Assembly (NCBI GenBank): GCA_047605865.1
Contig: JASGFC010000006.1
Location: 1-64,000, forward strand
DNA length: 64,000 nt
Reading direction: 5' to 3'
From: JASGDC01 sp047605865
Lineage (GTDB): Bacteria > Actinomycetota > Actinomycetes > Actinomycetales > Micrococcaceae
Shown in pieces: positions 18,048-26,605 of the stretch. The notes below the pieces were generated by a model that was given only the letters and a program-made list of their open reading frames with translations, had not been told where the DNA came from and made no database searches. Each line of letters starts with the position of its first letter. Position 1 is the first letter of the stretch. Both the position numbers and the translations under genes were made by a program.

Positions 18048-18626
18048 ATGGTACAAGCTCGCTGTGGCTGGGCGAAGAATGACCTAGCTATTAAGTACCA
18101 CGATAACGAATGGGGAGTTCCACTTCATGATGATCATAAACTCTTTGAGCTGCTCATCCTCGAAGGTGCGCAAGCAGGATTAAGTTGGGATACAGTGCTG
18201 GCTAAGCGGGAAAATTATCGTGAAGCCTTTGATGGTTTTGATATTAAAACTGTAGCTGACTATGATACAGCTAAGTGCGAAGAACTACAGCAGAATTCAG
18301 GTATCATCCGCAACAAGTTAAAGATTGCTTCAGCAGTGCAGAATGCTCAAGCGTACCTCAAAGTTCAAGAAGAATTTGGCGGTTTTGACAAGTACCTGTG
18401 GGGTTTTGTAGACAATAAACCCATTGTGAATTCATGGACAGAACTAGCCAAAGTACCTGCGAGCACAGAAACTTCAGAAACAATCAGTAAAGACATGAAG
18501 ATACGTGGCTTTAATTTCGTTGGACCTACTATTATCTATGCTTATATGCAGTCAACTGGATTGGTCAACGATCATCTCACAAGCTGTTTTAGGTACAATG
18601 AGGTTACTCATGAAGAAGGAAAATAA
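18048..18626 (+). CDS. tag: DNA-3-methyladenine glycosylase I
   Basis: Removes 3-methyladenine from alkylated DNA, starting base excision repair. The N-terminal RCGWA and YHDNEWGVP motifs, the LEGAQAGLSW helix with the catalytic-region Glu, and the C-terminal HLTSCF are all present; Cys and His of the first and last of these form the family's zinc site. The 192-residue length is normal. ATG 18048 (AAAGG upstream) fits the family better than the in-frame TTG 18030. It is coupled to the next gene by a TAATG overlap. Confidence 0.93.
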   Translation: MVQARCGWAKNDLAIKYHDNEWGVPLHDDHKLFELLILEGAQAGLSWDTVLAKRENYREAFDGFDIKTVADYDTAKCEELQQNSGIIRNKLKIASAVQNAQAYLKVQEEFGGFDKYLWGFVDNKPIVNSWTELAKVPASTETSETISKDMKIRGFNFVGPTIIYAYMQSTGLVNDHLTSCFRYNEVTHEEGK

Positions 18627-19081
18627 TGTCTGATTTTGAAATCGTAGATCTTGATACAAAGACGGTAACAGGACTTGAAATTCGTACCAATAATGAGATT
18701 GAAGCTTCATCAAAGGGCAAGATTGCAAAGGCCTGGGAGGAAACTCGTCAAGTAGAAGACCCTAACCTTCCAGCTGCAGTTTACACTGATTATTCGGGCA
18801 ATCAAGATGATGATTTCAGCGTGGTTATAGGTTTCATCAATCGTGAGCCGCACGATGGTGAACGTACTGTTGAAGTTCCAGCAGGCAAGTATGCGAAATT
18901 TAGTAAAACAGGCCCTATTCCAGATGCAGTGTTAGCTGCTTGGCAGGACGTTTGGGCGGCTGAAAAGTCAGGGTCGTTAAAACGTGCGTATCAAGCTGAT
19001 TTAGAGTTTTATCCAAATATGGGACAAGCAGGGGTTGAATTTGATAAGAATGCTCTCATTGAACTTTACATTTCAATCTAA
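18626..19081 (+). CDS. GyrI-like / AraC effector-binding domain protein
   Basis: A stand-alone 151-residue domain resembling the GyrI-like small-molecule-binding fold, with SDFEIVDLDTKTVTGLEIRT at the start and a WQDVWAAEKSG...YQADLEFYP segment near the end. Such proteins bind diverse compounds and sometimes modulate gyrase. No DNA-binding domain is attached. The start shares one base with the tag stop, so it is made with the glycosylase; a role in genotoxic-compound tolerance is only an inference. Confidence 0.75.
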   Translation: MSDFEIVDLDTKTVTGLEIRTNNEIEASSKGKIAKAWEETRQVEDPNLPAAVYTDYSGNQDDDFSVVIGFINREPHDGERTVEVPAGKYAKFSKTGPIPDAVLAAWQDVWAAEKSGSLKRAYQADLEFYPNMGQAGVEFDKNALIELYISI

Positions 19082-19094
19082 TATGCTATTGGCT

Positions 19095-19481
19095 TCATTT
19101 TTTGGAGGTATCTAGTTGTACAAAATACATGTGAACGTTTTTAACCAGAGCATCTTTAGCTGTATTAACGAACCGTGCTACGTGACAGAATTGATACCTT
19201 GTACCATTGGTTCGCTCCATCGTGCCCTCAGCCATGCCACCATTACCGTGACTTAAGGCATTAGTAACTTCAATGGTTTTAACTGCTGGGTCTTTAGGTA
19301 ACTCATGCACCAATTCATCAAGGGTGTAGTTTAAGTCTGTACCAACAATTGACAAGGTAAAATCATCACGAACATGTGGTTTTAAAGCTTCAATATCCCG
19401 TTCGGCAATAGCAATACTGATATCAACGATACGGGCCATTTTTGGTGCGTTGTTACAACTAAAGAATACTTTTGTTTCCAT
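19095..19481 (-). CDS. SnoaL/NTF2-like fold protein
   Basis: A 128-residue cytosolic protein resembling the NTF2-like superfamily: an N-terminal helix with IAIAERDIEALKPHVRDDFT followed by alternating beta strands including RYQFCHVARFVNT. The specific function is unknown. ATG 19481 has no Shine-Dalgarno, but TATACT lies 6 nt upstream (19488-19493), so it may be leaderless; an earlier ATG at 19505 is less likely. It converges with the GyrI-like gene. Confidence 0.6.
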   Translation of the reverse strand: METKVFFSCNNAPKMARIVDISIAIAERDIEALKPHVRDDFTLSIVGTDLNYTLDELVHELPKDPAVKTIEVTNALSHGNGGMAEGTMERTNGTRYQFCHVARFVNTAKDALVKNVHMYFVQLDTSKK

Positions 19482-19739
19482 AGTTTTAGTATAGGCTTTT
19501 AACATACGGACAGGGTTGTACCTAGTCTTTTCGTTTGAAGTGAAGTTCTGTTAGCTCGCCCATTTGAGTTGTTTCAATGAATGCTAACCTTTTTGTGATC
19601 TATATACTTTTCTATTTTGTAACTTTATGTAGATCTTTTATCGCTTTCTGGTTGATACGTTTATGAGCAAAGTGGATCTTAGCTAGATTTTGTTCAGTGT
19701 CTGTGAATTTCTTAAATAGAATTTTTTTTGATTTTCTTG

Positions 19740-19765
19740 TATAGTTGATACGTTGTTACTACAAC
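19740..19765 (+). promoter_or_regulatory. tRNA-Leu -10 box and start-site palindrome
   Basis: TATAGT at 19740-19745 is followed after 6 nt by the palindrome GTTGT-TACT-ACAAC (19752-19765), which ends 2 nt before the tRNA. No clear -35 box is visible. The -10/palindrome spacing matches that of tRNA-Lys and tRNA-Glu. The rest of the gap from 19482 is AT-rich and shows no ORF. Confidence 0.55.
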
Positions 19766-19767
19766 GT

Positions 19768-19849
19768 GGGCCTGTGGTGAAATTGGTATACACGCCAGAT
19801 TTAGGTTCTGGTGCTTTACGGCGTGAGAGTTCGAGTCTCTCCAGGCCCA
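19768..19849 (+). tRNA. tRNA-Leu (anticodon TAG)
   Basis: An 82-nt cloverleaf with acceptor GGGCCTG/CAGGCCC, discriminator A, anticodon stem CCAGA/TCTGG around the loop TTTAGGT (anticodon TAG), a long variable arm as in class II tRNAs, and T-arm GAGAGTTCGAGTCTCTC. The CCA end is not encoded. Confidence 0.96.
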
Positions 19850-19852
19850 CTG

Positions 19853-19890
19853 AAACTCCTTAGTTCTTTGAACTTAAGGAGTTTCTTTTA
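19853..19890 (+). terminator. terminator of tRNA-Leu
   Basis: AAACTCCTTA (19853-19862) pairs with TAAGGAGTTT (19875-19884), followed by CTTTTA. Confidence 0.8.
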
Positions 19891-19909
19891 GTTTTAAGGT
19901 TTGAGGTTA

Positions 19910-20434
19910 ATGGTAAATTTGCGGCTTGTTGAACCTGATGATGCGCAAGAGTTAGCCTCGCTCTATCGGATCAATAGGGAGCATTTGGCTCCATGGGATC
20001 CTGCTCGCGATGAAGAATTTTATACGGCACGATGGCAACGAGCACTCGTTACCGTTCAACTGCGCCATCATGCTGAAGGTAGGTATTACCCTTTTATTAT
20101 TGTTCACGAAAATAAAATTATTGGCTGTGTGAACCTTGGGCAGATACAACGTGGTTCCTTGGATTCAGCAGATATTGGGTATTGGATTTCTTGCGAGTAT
20201 CAAGGCCAAGGTATTGCAACGCAAGTTCTTCAAGAAGTTATTCATTACGCTTTTAAAGAGTTAAAGTTACACCGTATTCAAGCAAGTGTGATGCCAGATA
20301 ACATAGCTTCTATTAAAGTTTTAGAGAAGAATGATTTTCTTAAAATTGGTTTAGCCCCACAGTATTTAAAGGTTGCTGGTAAGTGGGAAGACCATGAGAT
20401 TTACCAACGTCTTAGTAACGTAAGTGCTATGTAA
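19910..20434 (+). CDS. GNAT N-acetyltransferase, RimJ/RimL-like
   Basis: Uses acetyl-CoA to acetylate an amino group. The 174-residue protein has the GNAT acetyl-CoA loop YQGQGIATQVL and the RimJ/RimL-like pattern ADIGYWI...HRIQASVMPDNIASIKVLEKNDF. Ribosomal-protein N-terminus or a small amine are both possible targets. ATG 19910 with AAGG 10 nt upstream is preferred over the in-frame TTG 19901. The gene starts about 20 nt after the tRNA-Leu terminator. Confidence 0.85.
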   Translation: MVNLRLVEPDDAQELASLYRINREHLAPWDPARDEEFYTARWQRALVTVQLRHHAEGRYYPFIIVHENKIIGCVNLGQIQRGSLDSADIGYWISCEYQGQGIATQVLQEVIHYAFKELKLHRIQASVMPDNIASIKVLEKNDFLKIGLAPQYLKVAGKWEDHEIYQRLSNVSAM

Positions 20435-20548
20435 ACACGTTACAAGCACACATTCTATGTAGCCTGCAATTAGTACGACATTTCCTTATTTGGAATTATA
20501 TATATAATAGTATTATGAATCTCATAGTAATTAGCACAAAGGAGAAAA

Positions 20549-21517
20549 ATGCCTTCCTATGACTATGCTGTTCAAGCAGAAGGTTTAGTTAAAAAGTTCG
20601 GAACCAAAAGAGCTGTAGATGGCGTGAATTTACAAGTAGAACCTGGTATCGTCTACGGTGTTTTAGGCCCAAATGGTGCTGGTAAAACCACCACTATTAA
20701 CATGCTCGCTACCTTGTTAAAGCCAGATGCTGGAGAAGCAAAAGTCTTCGGTTTCGATGTAGTCAAAGACCAGCAAAGTGTTCGTGCCAATATTGGTCTT
20801 ACCGGTCAATTTGCCTCAGTTGATGAGAACATGACTGCAACTGAGAACCTTGTCCTTTTTGGCAAGTTACTGGGGATGCCGGCAGCTGCTGCGCGCGCTA
20901 AAGCAAATTCTCTCTTAGAAGAGTTTGCTTTGATGGAAGCAGCAAAGAAACCACTCAAAGATTTTTCTGGTGGTATGCGTCGCCGTTTGGATTTGGCAGC
21001 AAGTCTTATTTCACAACCGCCACTCATTTTCTTGGATGAACCAACTACTGGACTTGATCCTCGAACTCGTGGACAAATGTGGGATACTATCCGTCGCTTA
21101 GTTACTGACGGTTCAACGGTATTATTAACGACCCAGTACCTTGATGAGGCAGATCAGTTAGCAAAACGCATTGCTGTCATTGATCGTGGCAAAGTAGTGG
21201 CTGAAGATACCCCAGATGGGTTGAAAAATTCAGTAGGTACTTCTTCCATTCAGCTCAAAGTGGCAGATGATACTGCTCAAGCAGAGCAAATCATGCATAA
21301 CATTCTTGGCTCAGAACCAATTCTATCGCCAGAAGGAAACACTATTACTGCTTCAATGAAAGAAGCTAACCAAGTAACGGATGTCTTGCTTGCAATGCGT
21401 GAAGCAGGTTTGCATATCGATGAAGTAAATGTACAAAAGCCAAGTTTAGATGAGGTTTTCTTGACTCTTACTGGTGAAAAAGCTCATGAAGAAGAGGAGA
21501 TTGATTATGACAACTAA
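20549..21517 (+). CDS. ABC-2 type exporter ATPase, DrrA-like
   Basis: ATPase of a two-component exporter, probably for a drug or lipid-like compound. The 322 residues include Walker A GPNGAGKTTTINML, signature FSGGMRRRLDLAASL, Walker B LIFLDEPTTGLDPRTRG and the DrrA-type C-terminal domain (about 225-315). GGAG lies 7 nt before the ATG, and a TATAAT at 20503-20508 may be its -10 box. The permease gene overlaps its 3' end. Confidence 0.9.
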   Translation: MPSYDYAVQAEGLVKKFGTKRAVDGVNLQVEPGIVYGVLGPNGAGKTTTINMLATLLKPDAGEAKVFGFDVVKDQQSVRANIGLTGQFASVDENMTATENLVLFGKLLGMPAAAARAKANSLLEEFALMEAAKKPLKDFSGGMRRRLDLAASLISQPPLIFLDEPTTGLDPRTRGQMWDTIRRLVTDGSTVLLTTQYLDEADQLAKRIAVIDRGKVVAEDTPDGLKNSVGTSSIQLKVADDTAQAEQIMHNILGSEPILSPEGNTITASMKEANQVTDVLLAMREAGLHIDEVNVQKPSLDEVFLTLTGEKAHEEEEIDYDN

Positions 21518-22307
21518 GCTTGTAGAAGTGAAACCGGCAAAGTATGTTAGTTTTGCTGATGGTTTCAAACAAACACTTGCTATGGCTCAACGTGCTTTGA
21601 TTCGTATGTGGCGTACTCCAGAACAATCTCTTGATGTGCTCTTGATGCCCATTATTTTCACGGTAATGTTCACCTACATTTTTGGTGGTGCTATTTCTGG
21701 AAATGTGAAAAGTTATCTTCCCATTATCATTCCAGGTATTATTGTGCAGACTGTAATTTCTGCTTCTATCGTGACTGGTGTAAACCTTCGCGAAGACATG
21801 GATAAAGGCGTTTTTGACCGCTTTCGCGCTATGCCAATTGCTCGTATTGCTCCATTAGCAGGGGCGCTGATGGCAGACCTTTTGCGCTATATCGTAGCAA
21901 CAAGTATTACGCTCATCACTGGCTATTTCATGGGATTTAGGCCAAAGAGTTTTGGTGGCGTTCTGCTTGCAATTGCACTAGTAACTTTCACCGCATGGTG
22001 TGTGAGTTGGATCTTTGCTTTTGCTGGTTTGAAAGCACGAAGTGCAGCTGCTGTTAATGGTATTTCCATGATGATTATGTTCCCATTGACGTTCTTGTCG
22101 AATGCTTTCGTAGATCCAAAGACGATGCCGAGCTGGTTACAGAAGTTCGTGGAGGCAAATCCACTCTCTCATTTGATTACTGCTGTGCGTGAGCTACTCA
22201 ATCAAGGTCATATCGGACAGCAGGTAGTTTACACTCTAGTTGGTGCATTGATTATCGTGGCTATTTTTATGCCACTATGTTTACGTGAGTATATGAAAAA
22301 GTCTTAG
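21507..22307 (+). CDS. ABC-2 type exporter permease, DrrB-like
   Basis: Membrane partner of the preceding ATPase: 266 residues with six predicted helices, beginning at about residue 40 (LLMPIIFTVMFTYIFGG), and the ABC-2 region FPLTFLSNAFVDPKTMPSWLQ typical of daunorubicin-type permeases. ATG 21507 has GAGGAG upstream and lies inside the ATPase gene, overlapping it by 11 nt; the longer reading from 21474 is less likely. A large hairpin follows. Confidence 0.88.
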   Translation: MTTKLVEVKPAKYVSFADGFKQTLAMAQRALIRMWRTPEQSLDVLLMPIIFTVMFTYIFGGAISGNVKSYLPIIIPGIIVQTVISASIVTGVNLREDMDKGVFDRFRAMPIARIAPLAGALMADLLRYIVATSITLITGYFMGFRPKSFGGVLLAIALVTFTAWCVSWIFAFAGLKARSAAAVNGISMMIMFPLTFLSNAFVDPKTMPSWLQKFVEANPLSHLITAVRELLNQGHIGQQVVYTLVGALIIVAIFMPLCLREYMKKS

Positions 22308-22317
22308 GTGACTCACA

Positions 22318-22381
22318 AAGTTACCCCAAAAGTTTGAAGTAGCTCTCTATAGGGGAGTACATAAACCATTTGGGGTAACTT
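22318..22381. terminator. branched hairpin between convergent DrrB and bcp genes
   Basis: AAGTTACCCCAAA (22318-22330) is perfectly complementary to TTTGGGGTAACTT (22369-22381); the intervening 38 nt can form an inner stem around CTCT...GGAG. It probably ends transcription from both sides, though it lacks a strong T-run. Confidence 0.6.
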
Positions 22382-22395
22382 GTTAGTTGAAAGGG

Positions 22396-22863
22396 TTAAA
22401 CGCTGAGTTCTTTCATCATGCGAGCAACGTGTCCAGTAGCTTTCACATTGTATTTTGCCATTGCAATCTTTCCTTCTTCATCAATGACAAAAGTTGAACG
22501 AATAATCCCATTGAAGATTTTGCCATAGTTTTTCTTCTCACCATAGGCACCATATGCTGTGGCAATCTCTTTATTCTCGTCAGAAAGAAGTGTGAAAGGG
22601 AGTTCTTTTTTGTTTTCAAAATTTTGAAGTTTTGCAGGAGAATCAGGTGAAATACCAATGACTTCGTATCCTGAGTTGTTAAAAGCTTCAAGATTATCAC
22701 GAAAATCACACGCTTCTTTAGTGCAACCAGGCGTCATAGCACGTGGATAAAAGTAAAGTACTACTTTTTTGCCTGCGTAATCACTAAGGCTAACTTCTTT
22801 TCCTCGGGCATTTTGAGCTGTGAAATCAGGGGCTTCATCGCCAATTTCTAGTTTAGTTGTCAT
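22396..22863 (-). CDS. bcp: thioredoxin-dependent peroxiredoxin, Bcp/PrxQ type
   Basis: Reduces hydrogen peroxide and organic peroxides using thiols. The 155-residue protein has the peroxidatic Cys47 in TPGCTKEAC and a second Cys52 five residues on, the usual PrxQ resolving position. ATG 22863 is set by AGGAGGAG directly upstream; a longer reading from 22896 crosses that site. It faces the unknown gene at 22951 divergently. Confidence 0.92.
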   Translation of the reverse strand: MTTKLEIGDEAPDFTAQNARGKEVSLSDYAGKKVVLYFYPRAMTPGCTKEACDFRDNLEAFNNSGYEVIGISPDSPAKLQNFENKKELPFTLLSDENKEIATAYGAYGEKKNYGKIFNGIIRSTFVIDEEGKIAMAKYNVKATGHVARMMKELSV

Positions 22864-22950
22864 AACTCCTCCTCTTTTAAGGATAGAACAATTCATGATG
22901 TTTGGCAGTGCTCTTCATGTTCACCTGCTGGCATTTGTTAAAGTTTAGAT

Positions 22951-23631
22951 ATGGATGAAGTAGAGAATATTATTGAAGCTGTTAACTTTACAACAGAGAA
23001 ATCAGCATATAACTACCAAGCTGGAGTTGTGGTGAATGGAATTGAAACCACAGTAACACATGGTTATTGCAATATTGCCAGTAGCCAAATGGAGGGTGAA
23101 ACAAGCGTTATAACGCACAATCCTCAAGGTCAAGAAATAAAAGATTACACCCATAATTTCCTTGATGGTAAGACTGTATACCTTCAAATTCCAAGACCAG
23201 ACCCTTCAGGAGAAGGCATGATTAAAGAATGGGTGTCTTTTGAATCCCCTGGTATATCTACCTCACAAATTTGGATGTTATTTTGGCTCTACGCCACTGT
23301 TGATGCAAAAGAGATTCAACCCAATAAGTACCAAATAACTATTGACCCTCAGGTGCTGGGAAAACAAGCACCAGCTGATAAAGCTCAAGAACTTGTCTCT
23401 GGCCTTCGTCAAAGTGCACTTGGACAGATTCCTGGCATTTTTCATGCAGTAGTCACACTCAGTGATGAAGGTGTTATTGATTCTATGAACTTGGTTATCA
23501 ATGATTACAAATCACCAGAACACGCACAAACTGGTGCTGTTGCAGAGGCTGCAGAAGTCATTTACGTTTTGCATTTAACACCAACACCGTTGCAACAGTT
23601 GAAGTTTCCTGAAGTTAACAAGGGTAATTAA
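22951..23631 (+). CDS. hypothetical protein, possibly LppX/LprG-like fold
   Basis: A 226-residue protein that I do not recognise firmly. It is polar and beta-rich in appearance, with segments such as FLDGKTVYLQIP and NKYQITIDPQVLG that recall actinobacterial LppX/LprA-type lipoproteins, yet it has no signal peptide or lipobox, so it should be cytosolic. No Shine-Dalgarno is seen; TAAAGT (22939-22944) lies 6 nt before the ATG. It stands alone, divergent from bcp. Confidence 0.6.
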   Translation: MDEVENIIEAVNFTTEKSAYNYQAGVVVNGIETTVTHGYCNIASSQMEGETSVITHNPQGQEIKDYTHNFLDGKTVYLQIPRPDPSGEGMIKEWVSFESPGISTSQIWMLFWLYATVDAKEIQPNKYQITIDPQVLGKQAPADKAQELVSGLRQSALGQIPGIFHAVVTLSDEGVIDSMNLVINDYKSPEHAQTGAVAEAAEVIYVLHLTPTPLQQLKFPEVNKGN

Positions 23632-23737
23632 GCTGTTTATGGGTGTAAGAAGTGGCGAAGGATGCTTATTTTGAAAAGAGTTAATTCTTAGATATAACTT
23701 GTATGATGAGGCTTTCAGCAGAAGATAACAAAACAAA

Positions 23738-23780
23738 AAAGCCGCTATGAACCAATAAAATAAAGGTTATAGCGGCTTTT
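23738..23780 (-). terminator. terminator of tRNA-Lys, probably bidirectional
   Basis: GCCGCTATGAACC (from 23741) pairs with GGTTATAGCGGC (from 23765) with one bulge. On the minus strand it is followed by six Ts, fitting the end of the tRNA-Lys transcript; on the plus strand TTTT follows. Confidence 0.78.
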
Positions 23781-23803
23781 CACTAACGAAGTAAATCCGT
23801 TAG

Positions 23804-23876
23804 TGGGCCCTGCGGGGCTCGAACCCGCGACCCACTGATTAAGAGTCAGTTGCTCTACCAACTGAGCTAAAGGCCC
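23804..23876 (-). tRNA. tRNA-Lys (anticodon CTT)
   Basis: A 73-nt cloverleaf on the minus strand: acceptor GGGCCTT paired with AGGGCCC, D-arm GCTCAGTTGGTAGAGC, anticodon stem ACTGA/TCAGT around CTCTTAA, and T-arm GCGGGTTCGAGCCCCGC. CCA is not encoded. Confidence 0.96.
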
Positions 23877-23882
23877 AACATT

Positions 23883-23931
23883 GTTGTTTGTACAACTCGA
23901 TTATTCTAGCAAAAAAAAGTCTGTACAGCAA
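23883..23931 (-). promoter_or_regulatory. tRNA-Lys promoter with start-site palindrome
   Basis: On the minus strand TTGCTG (23926-23931), 17 bp, TAGAAT (23903-23908), 6 nt, then GTTGT-ACAA-ACAAC (23883-23896), which ends 6 nt before the tRNA. Confidence 0.65.
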
Positions 23932-23969
23932 AGCAAAGGTATTGTTTGCCTTAGCTAACTACTTGGATT

Positions 23970-24007
23970 AAAGTGGGGTGAAGAGCTTAAGCTCTTCACC
24001 CCACTTT
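23970..24007. repeat. perfect 38-bp palindrome
   Basis: AAAGTGGGGTGAAGAGCTT (23970-23988) is followed without a loop by its exact reverse complement (23989-24007). It lies 39 nt beyond the ABC permease stop (minus strand), so transcription would give a very stable hairpin, but no T-run follows on either strand. Confidence 0.85.
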
Positions 24008-24045
24008 GGTTGGTATTTCTTGGTGTATACAGCACAGCGCTAAGA

Positions 24046-26604
24046 CTACTGCTCTGCTAAACCTTCAACAGGCGAAAGTTTAGCAGCCTTCTTACTAGGA
24101 ACAATAGTTGCGATAATTCCTGCTGCTGCAGAGATGAACAATAACAAGATTAGTTGTAGCCAAGGCAGAGCAATAGTAACTGACCAGACTTTTCCTAGGA
24201 TTGCAGTTGCTCCTAGTACTCCTAGTGTTGATCCTGCTGTTATGGCAACAACAGCAGAGATTGATGCAATGAGTAGAGATTCTATACCAAGCATGGTCCT
24301 TAGCTGAGTTTTAGTTAGTCCCAAAGCTCTCAACAGCGAAGATTCTCTCGTGCGTTCCAGTACAGACAGTGAAGCTGTATTAGCAATACCAATCATGGCA
24401 ATCACTACAGCAAATGCTAACAACCCAATCAGAACTGCCATCAAAGAGTTGATCATTGTATTTACTGTGAATCTCATGCTCAAACCTCCAGCAGTGTCAT
24501 CAGGTGTGAGATTGAATTCTTCGACAGCACTATTTTGAACATCTTGTACTTGTTTACTGTCTAAACCATCCTTTGTCTTGAAAATAAGGACGTTTTCTGC
24601 AGCATTCTGATCAACTTTAGCAGCATCTTCAGGTGTAAGAATTAACTTTACTGGATTTTGTCTAGTAATATCTTCTTTTACAACAGGGATAGTGATATTG
24701 CCATCTGGACCTTGGATATTTACAGTATCTTTGAGTGTACTTGCCTGCGGAACAACAAGACTGCCTTCAATAGGCTTCACGCCTGGATCTCGGGTAGCTT
24801 TTGCGTAGTCTTCAGGAGCGCTCACAAACACATCTACAGATTCTCCATCAAGTTGAAGAGGGATTCTGCTACCCCTAACTACTTGATCTACTCCTGAGAT
24901 TTTACTTGCTTTATCAAGAGCCGCATCATCAAAGCTTTCATTATTAGCAGGCTGTTTAATCATCAAATCGATAGAACAAGTTTTATCAATTTCTGCGCTC
25001 ATGGTAGCTTTAGCTGTAGCAGCACCAGCCATGATAGAACTAACCAAGGAAACACCAATCAGTAGTGCGGTTGCAGCTGATGCTGTTCTTCGAGGATTCC
25101 TTACAGTATTTAAGGCTGCAAGTTTAGCTGTGACTTTGTTGTCAGAGATTATTTTGCTTAATGACCCCAATAAAGCAGGAATTACTAAACCTGAAACCAA
25201 CAACAAACCAAGGAAACTTAAAATTCCTGTAAAGATAGCAAGTGTTGGTTCATGTTGTATAGCACCAAAGACCAAACCAGCACCACCAAGTATGAAAAGT
25301 AGAACTCCAACTTTTACTTTAACTTTACCTTGTTTATTGGTAATAGTTGCTTCTTGTAATGGATGTAGGGCTTCAATAGGGGCAAGCTGTGTTGCTTTCT
25401 TGGCTGGCATGTACGATGCGGCCATAGCAAGCCCAATTCCTATAGTGCAGGCTAGCAGTGCTTGATTTGGTTTCAAACTTGCTTCTACCCCAGCTGGCAT
25501 GATGTTCGTTAGAACGGCATAAGCAACAATCCCTTTAAAAGCAAGGTAACTGAGGATAGTGCCTCCAAGGGATGCCACAAGTCCAACAATCCCAGCTTCT
25601 AGTAAAACAGATCTTTTGAGTTGTTTGGATTGTGCACCAAGACAGCGCAAGAGTGCTAGTTCTCTAGTTCGTTGAGCAAGCAACACAGTGAAGGTATTAG
25701 CAATGACCATAGCTGCAACCGCAATAGCAACTACAATGAATAACCAAATGAATCCGATGATTCCGGCAGACCCTGATGAAAGTGCGTTAAGTTGGTCATC
25801 AACGTATTCTTTTTGAGTCATGACAGTAACATCTGAACCTACTTCATGAGTTAACTGTTCCTTTAAGTCTGTTGTGTGGGCTGGATCATCGGCTTTCACG
25901 GTGAGTAAGGACAAAGAAACTTGGGAATTTGAAGACTGTGGAGCCCATTTTTCTATCAAATCATCACTTGCAAATACTGCAGCGGCTGCCCCCATAGTAT
26001 TTTGTGTTGATTGAGTAATGCCAACAACTTGAGGATGAAAAGTTTCTGTTCGTGAACCATTTGCCGAATTTGGATTATCTCCACTAGCATCGCCTTGCTG
26101 TGATTGATCTGTTGATTGACCAGCTACTATGACATCAAGATCGATAACATCATCAATTTTTATTTTTCGTGCGTTAGCTGTTGCTTGATCTAGAGTAATC
26201 TCGTTCTGACCTTCAGGAAGACTACCTTCAATAATATTATGAGGATTTAAATCTGCTGGTGGAGTTTCATTGATGGTAACAGGGATGTTAGTTCCGGAGA
26301 AATTACCATAAATACCACTAAACTTTTCTCCAACATCTTTAACATTCGCAGTGTTTTTGACCTTCTCGAGGTTTGATTCTGAAATAAGCGGGATATAGTT
26401 ATTATCATTTGTTTTTTCTACTGGTTTAACCACTAAATCTGCTTTTGAAACATCTTGGGCAATAGATTGCGTAACAACGCTATTCATAGTGTTGGTAAAC
26501 ATCATGGTTCCCTGAATAAAAGCAACTGAGATACCCAGTGCAAGTGTAATAGCAATGAGCCTTCGATAATTTGTTTTCAGTTGAGCTAGAGCTGTCATTA
26601 ACAT
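24046..26604 (-). CDS. ABC transporter permease, FtsX/MacB-like with two FtsX units
   Basis: A large membrane protein of about 852 residues. An N-terminal helix (about 15-35) is followed by an extracytoplasmic domain of roughly 230 residues, then three helices with the first FtsX core (about 275-410), another extracytoplasmic section and a C-terminal FtsX core (about 720-850). This double layout is typical of actinobacterial mechanotransmission-type exporters that move lipids, peptides or lipoproteins. ATG 26604 has AGGTG 6 nt upstream; GTG 26613 is the alternative and would overlap the ATPase stop. It works with the preceding ATPase. Confidence 0.88.
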   Translation of the reverse strand: MLMTALAQLKTNYRRLIAITLALGISVAFIQGTMMFTNTMNSVVTQSIAQDVSKADLVVKPVEKTNDNNYIPLISESNLEKVKNTANVKDVGEKFSGIYGNFSGTNIPVTINETPPADLNPHNIIEGSLPEGQNEITLDQATANARKIKIDDVIDLDVIVAGQSTDQSQQGDASGDNPNSANGSRTETFHPQVVGITQSTQNTMGAAAAVFASDDLIEKWAPQSSNSQVSLSLLTVKADDPAHTTDLKEQLTHEVGSDVTVMTQKEYVDDQLNALSSGSAGIIGFIWLFIVVAIAVAAMVIANTFTVLLAQRTRELALLRCLGAQSKQLKRSVLLEAGIVGLVASLGGTILSYLAFKGIVAYAVLTNIMPAGVEASLKPNQALLACTIGIGLAMAASYMPAKKATQLAPIEALHPLQEATITNKQGKVKVKVGVLLFILGGAGLVFGAIQHEPTLAIFTGILSFLGLLLVSGLVIPALLGSLSKIISDNKVTAKLAALNTVRNPRRTASAATALLIGVSLVSSIMAGAATAKATMSAEIDKTCSIDLMIKQPANNESFDDAALDKASKISGVDQVVRGSRIPLQLDGESVDVFVSAPEDYAKATRDPGVKPIEGSLVVPQASTLKDTVNIQGPDGNITIPVVKEDITRQNPVKLILTPEDAAKVDQNAAENVLIFKTKDGLDSKQVQDVQNSAVEEFNLTPDDTAGGLSMRFTVNTMINSLMAVLIGLLAFAVVIAMIGIANTASLSVLERTRESSLLRALGLTKTQLRTMLGIESLLIASISAVVAITAGSTLGVLGATAILGKVWSVTIALPWLQLILLLFISAAAGIIATIVPSKKAAKLSPVEGLAEQ

Positions 26605-26605
26605 T

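Noticed and set aside
19482..19739. Small RNA or ORF in the AT-rich gap before tRNA-Leu
   Set aside because: No coding frame with a start signal and no strong hairpin/terminator was visible, so only the tRNA -10 region is reported.
22443..22709. Second minus-strand frame within bcp
   Set aside because: Low-complexity translation in another frame of a confident peroxiredoxin gene.
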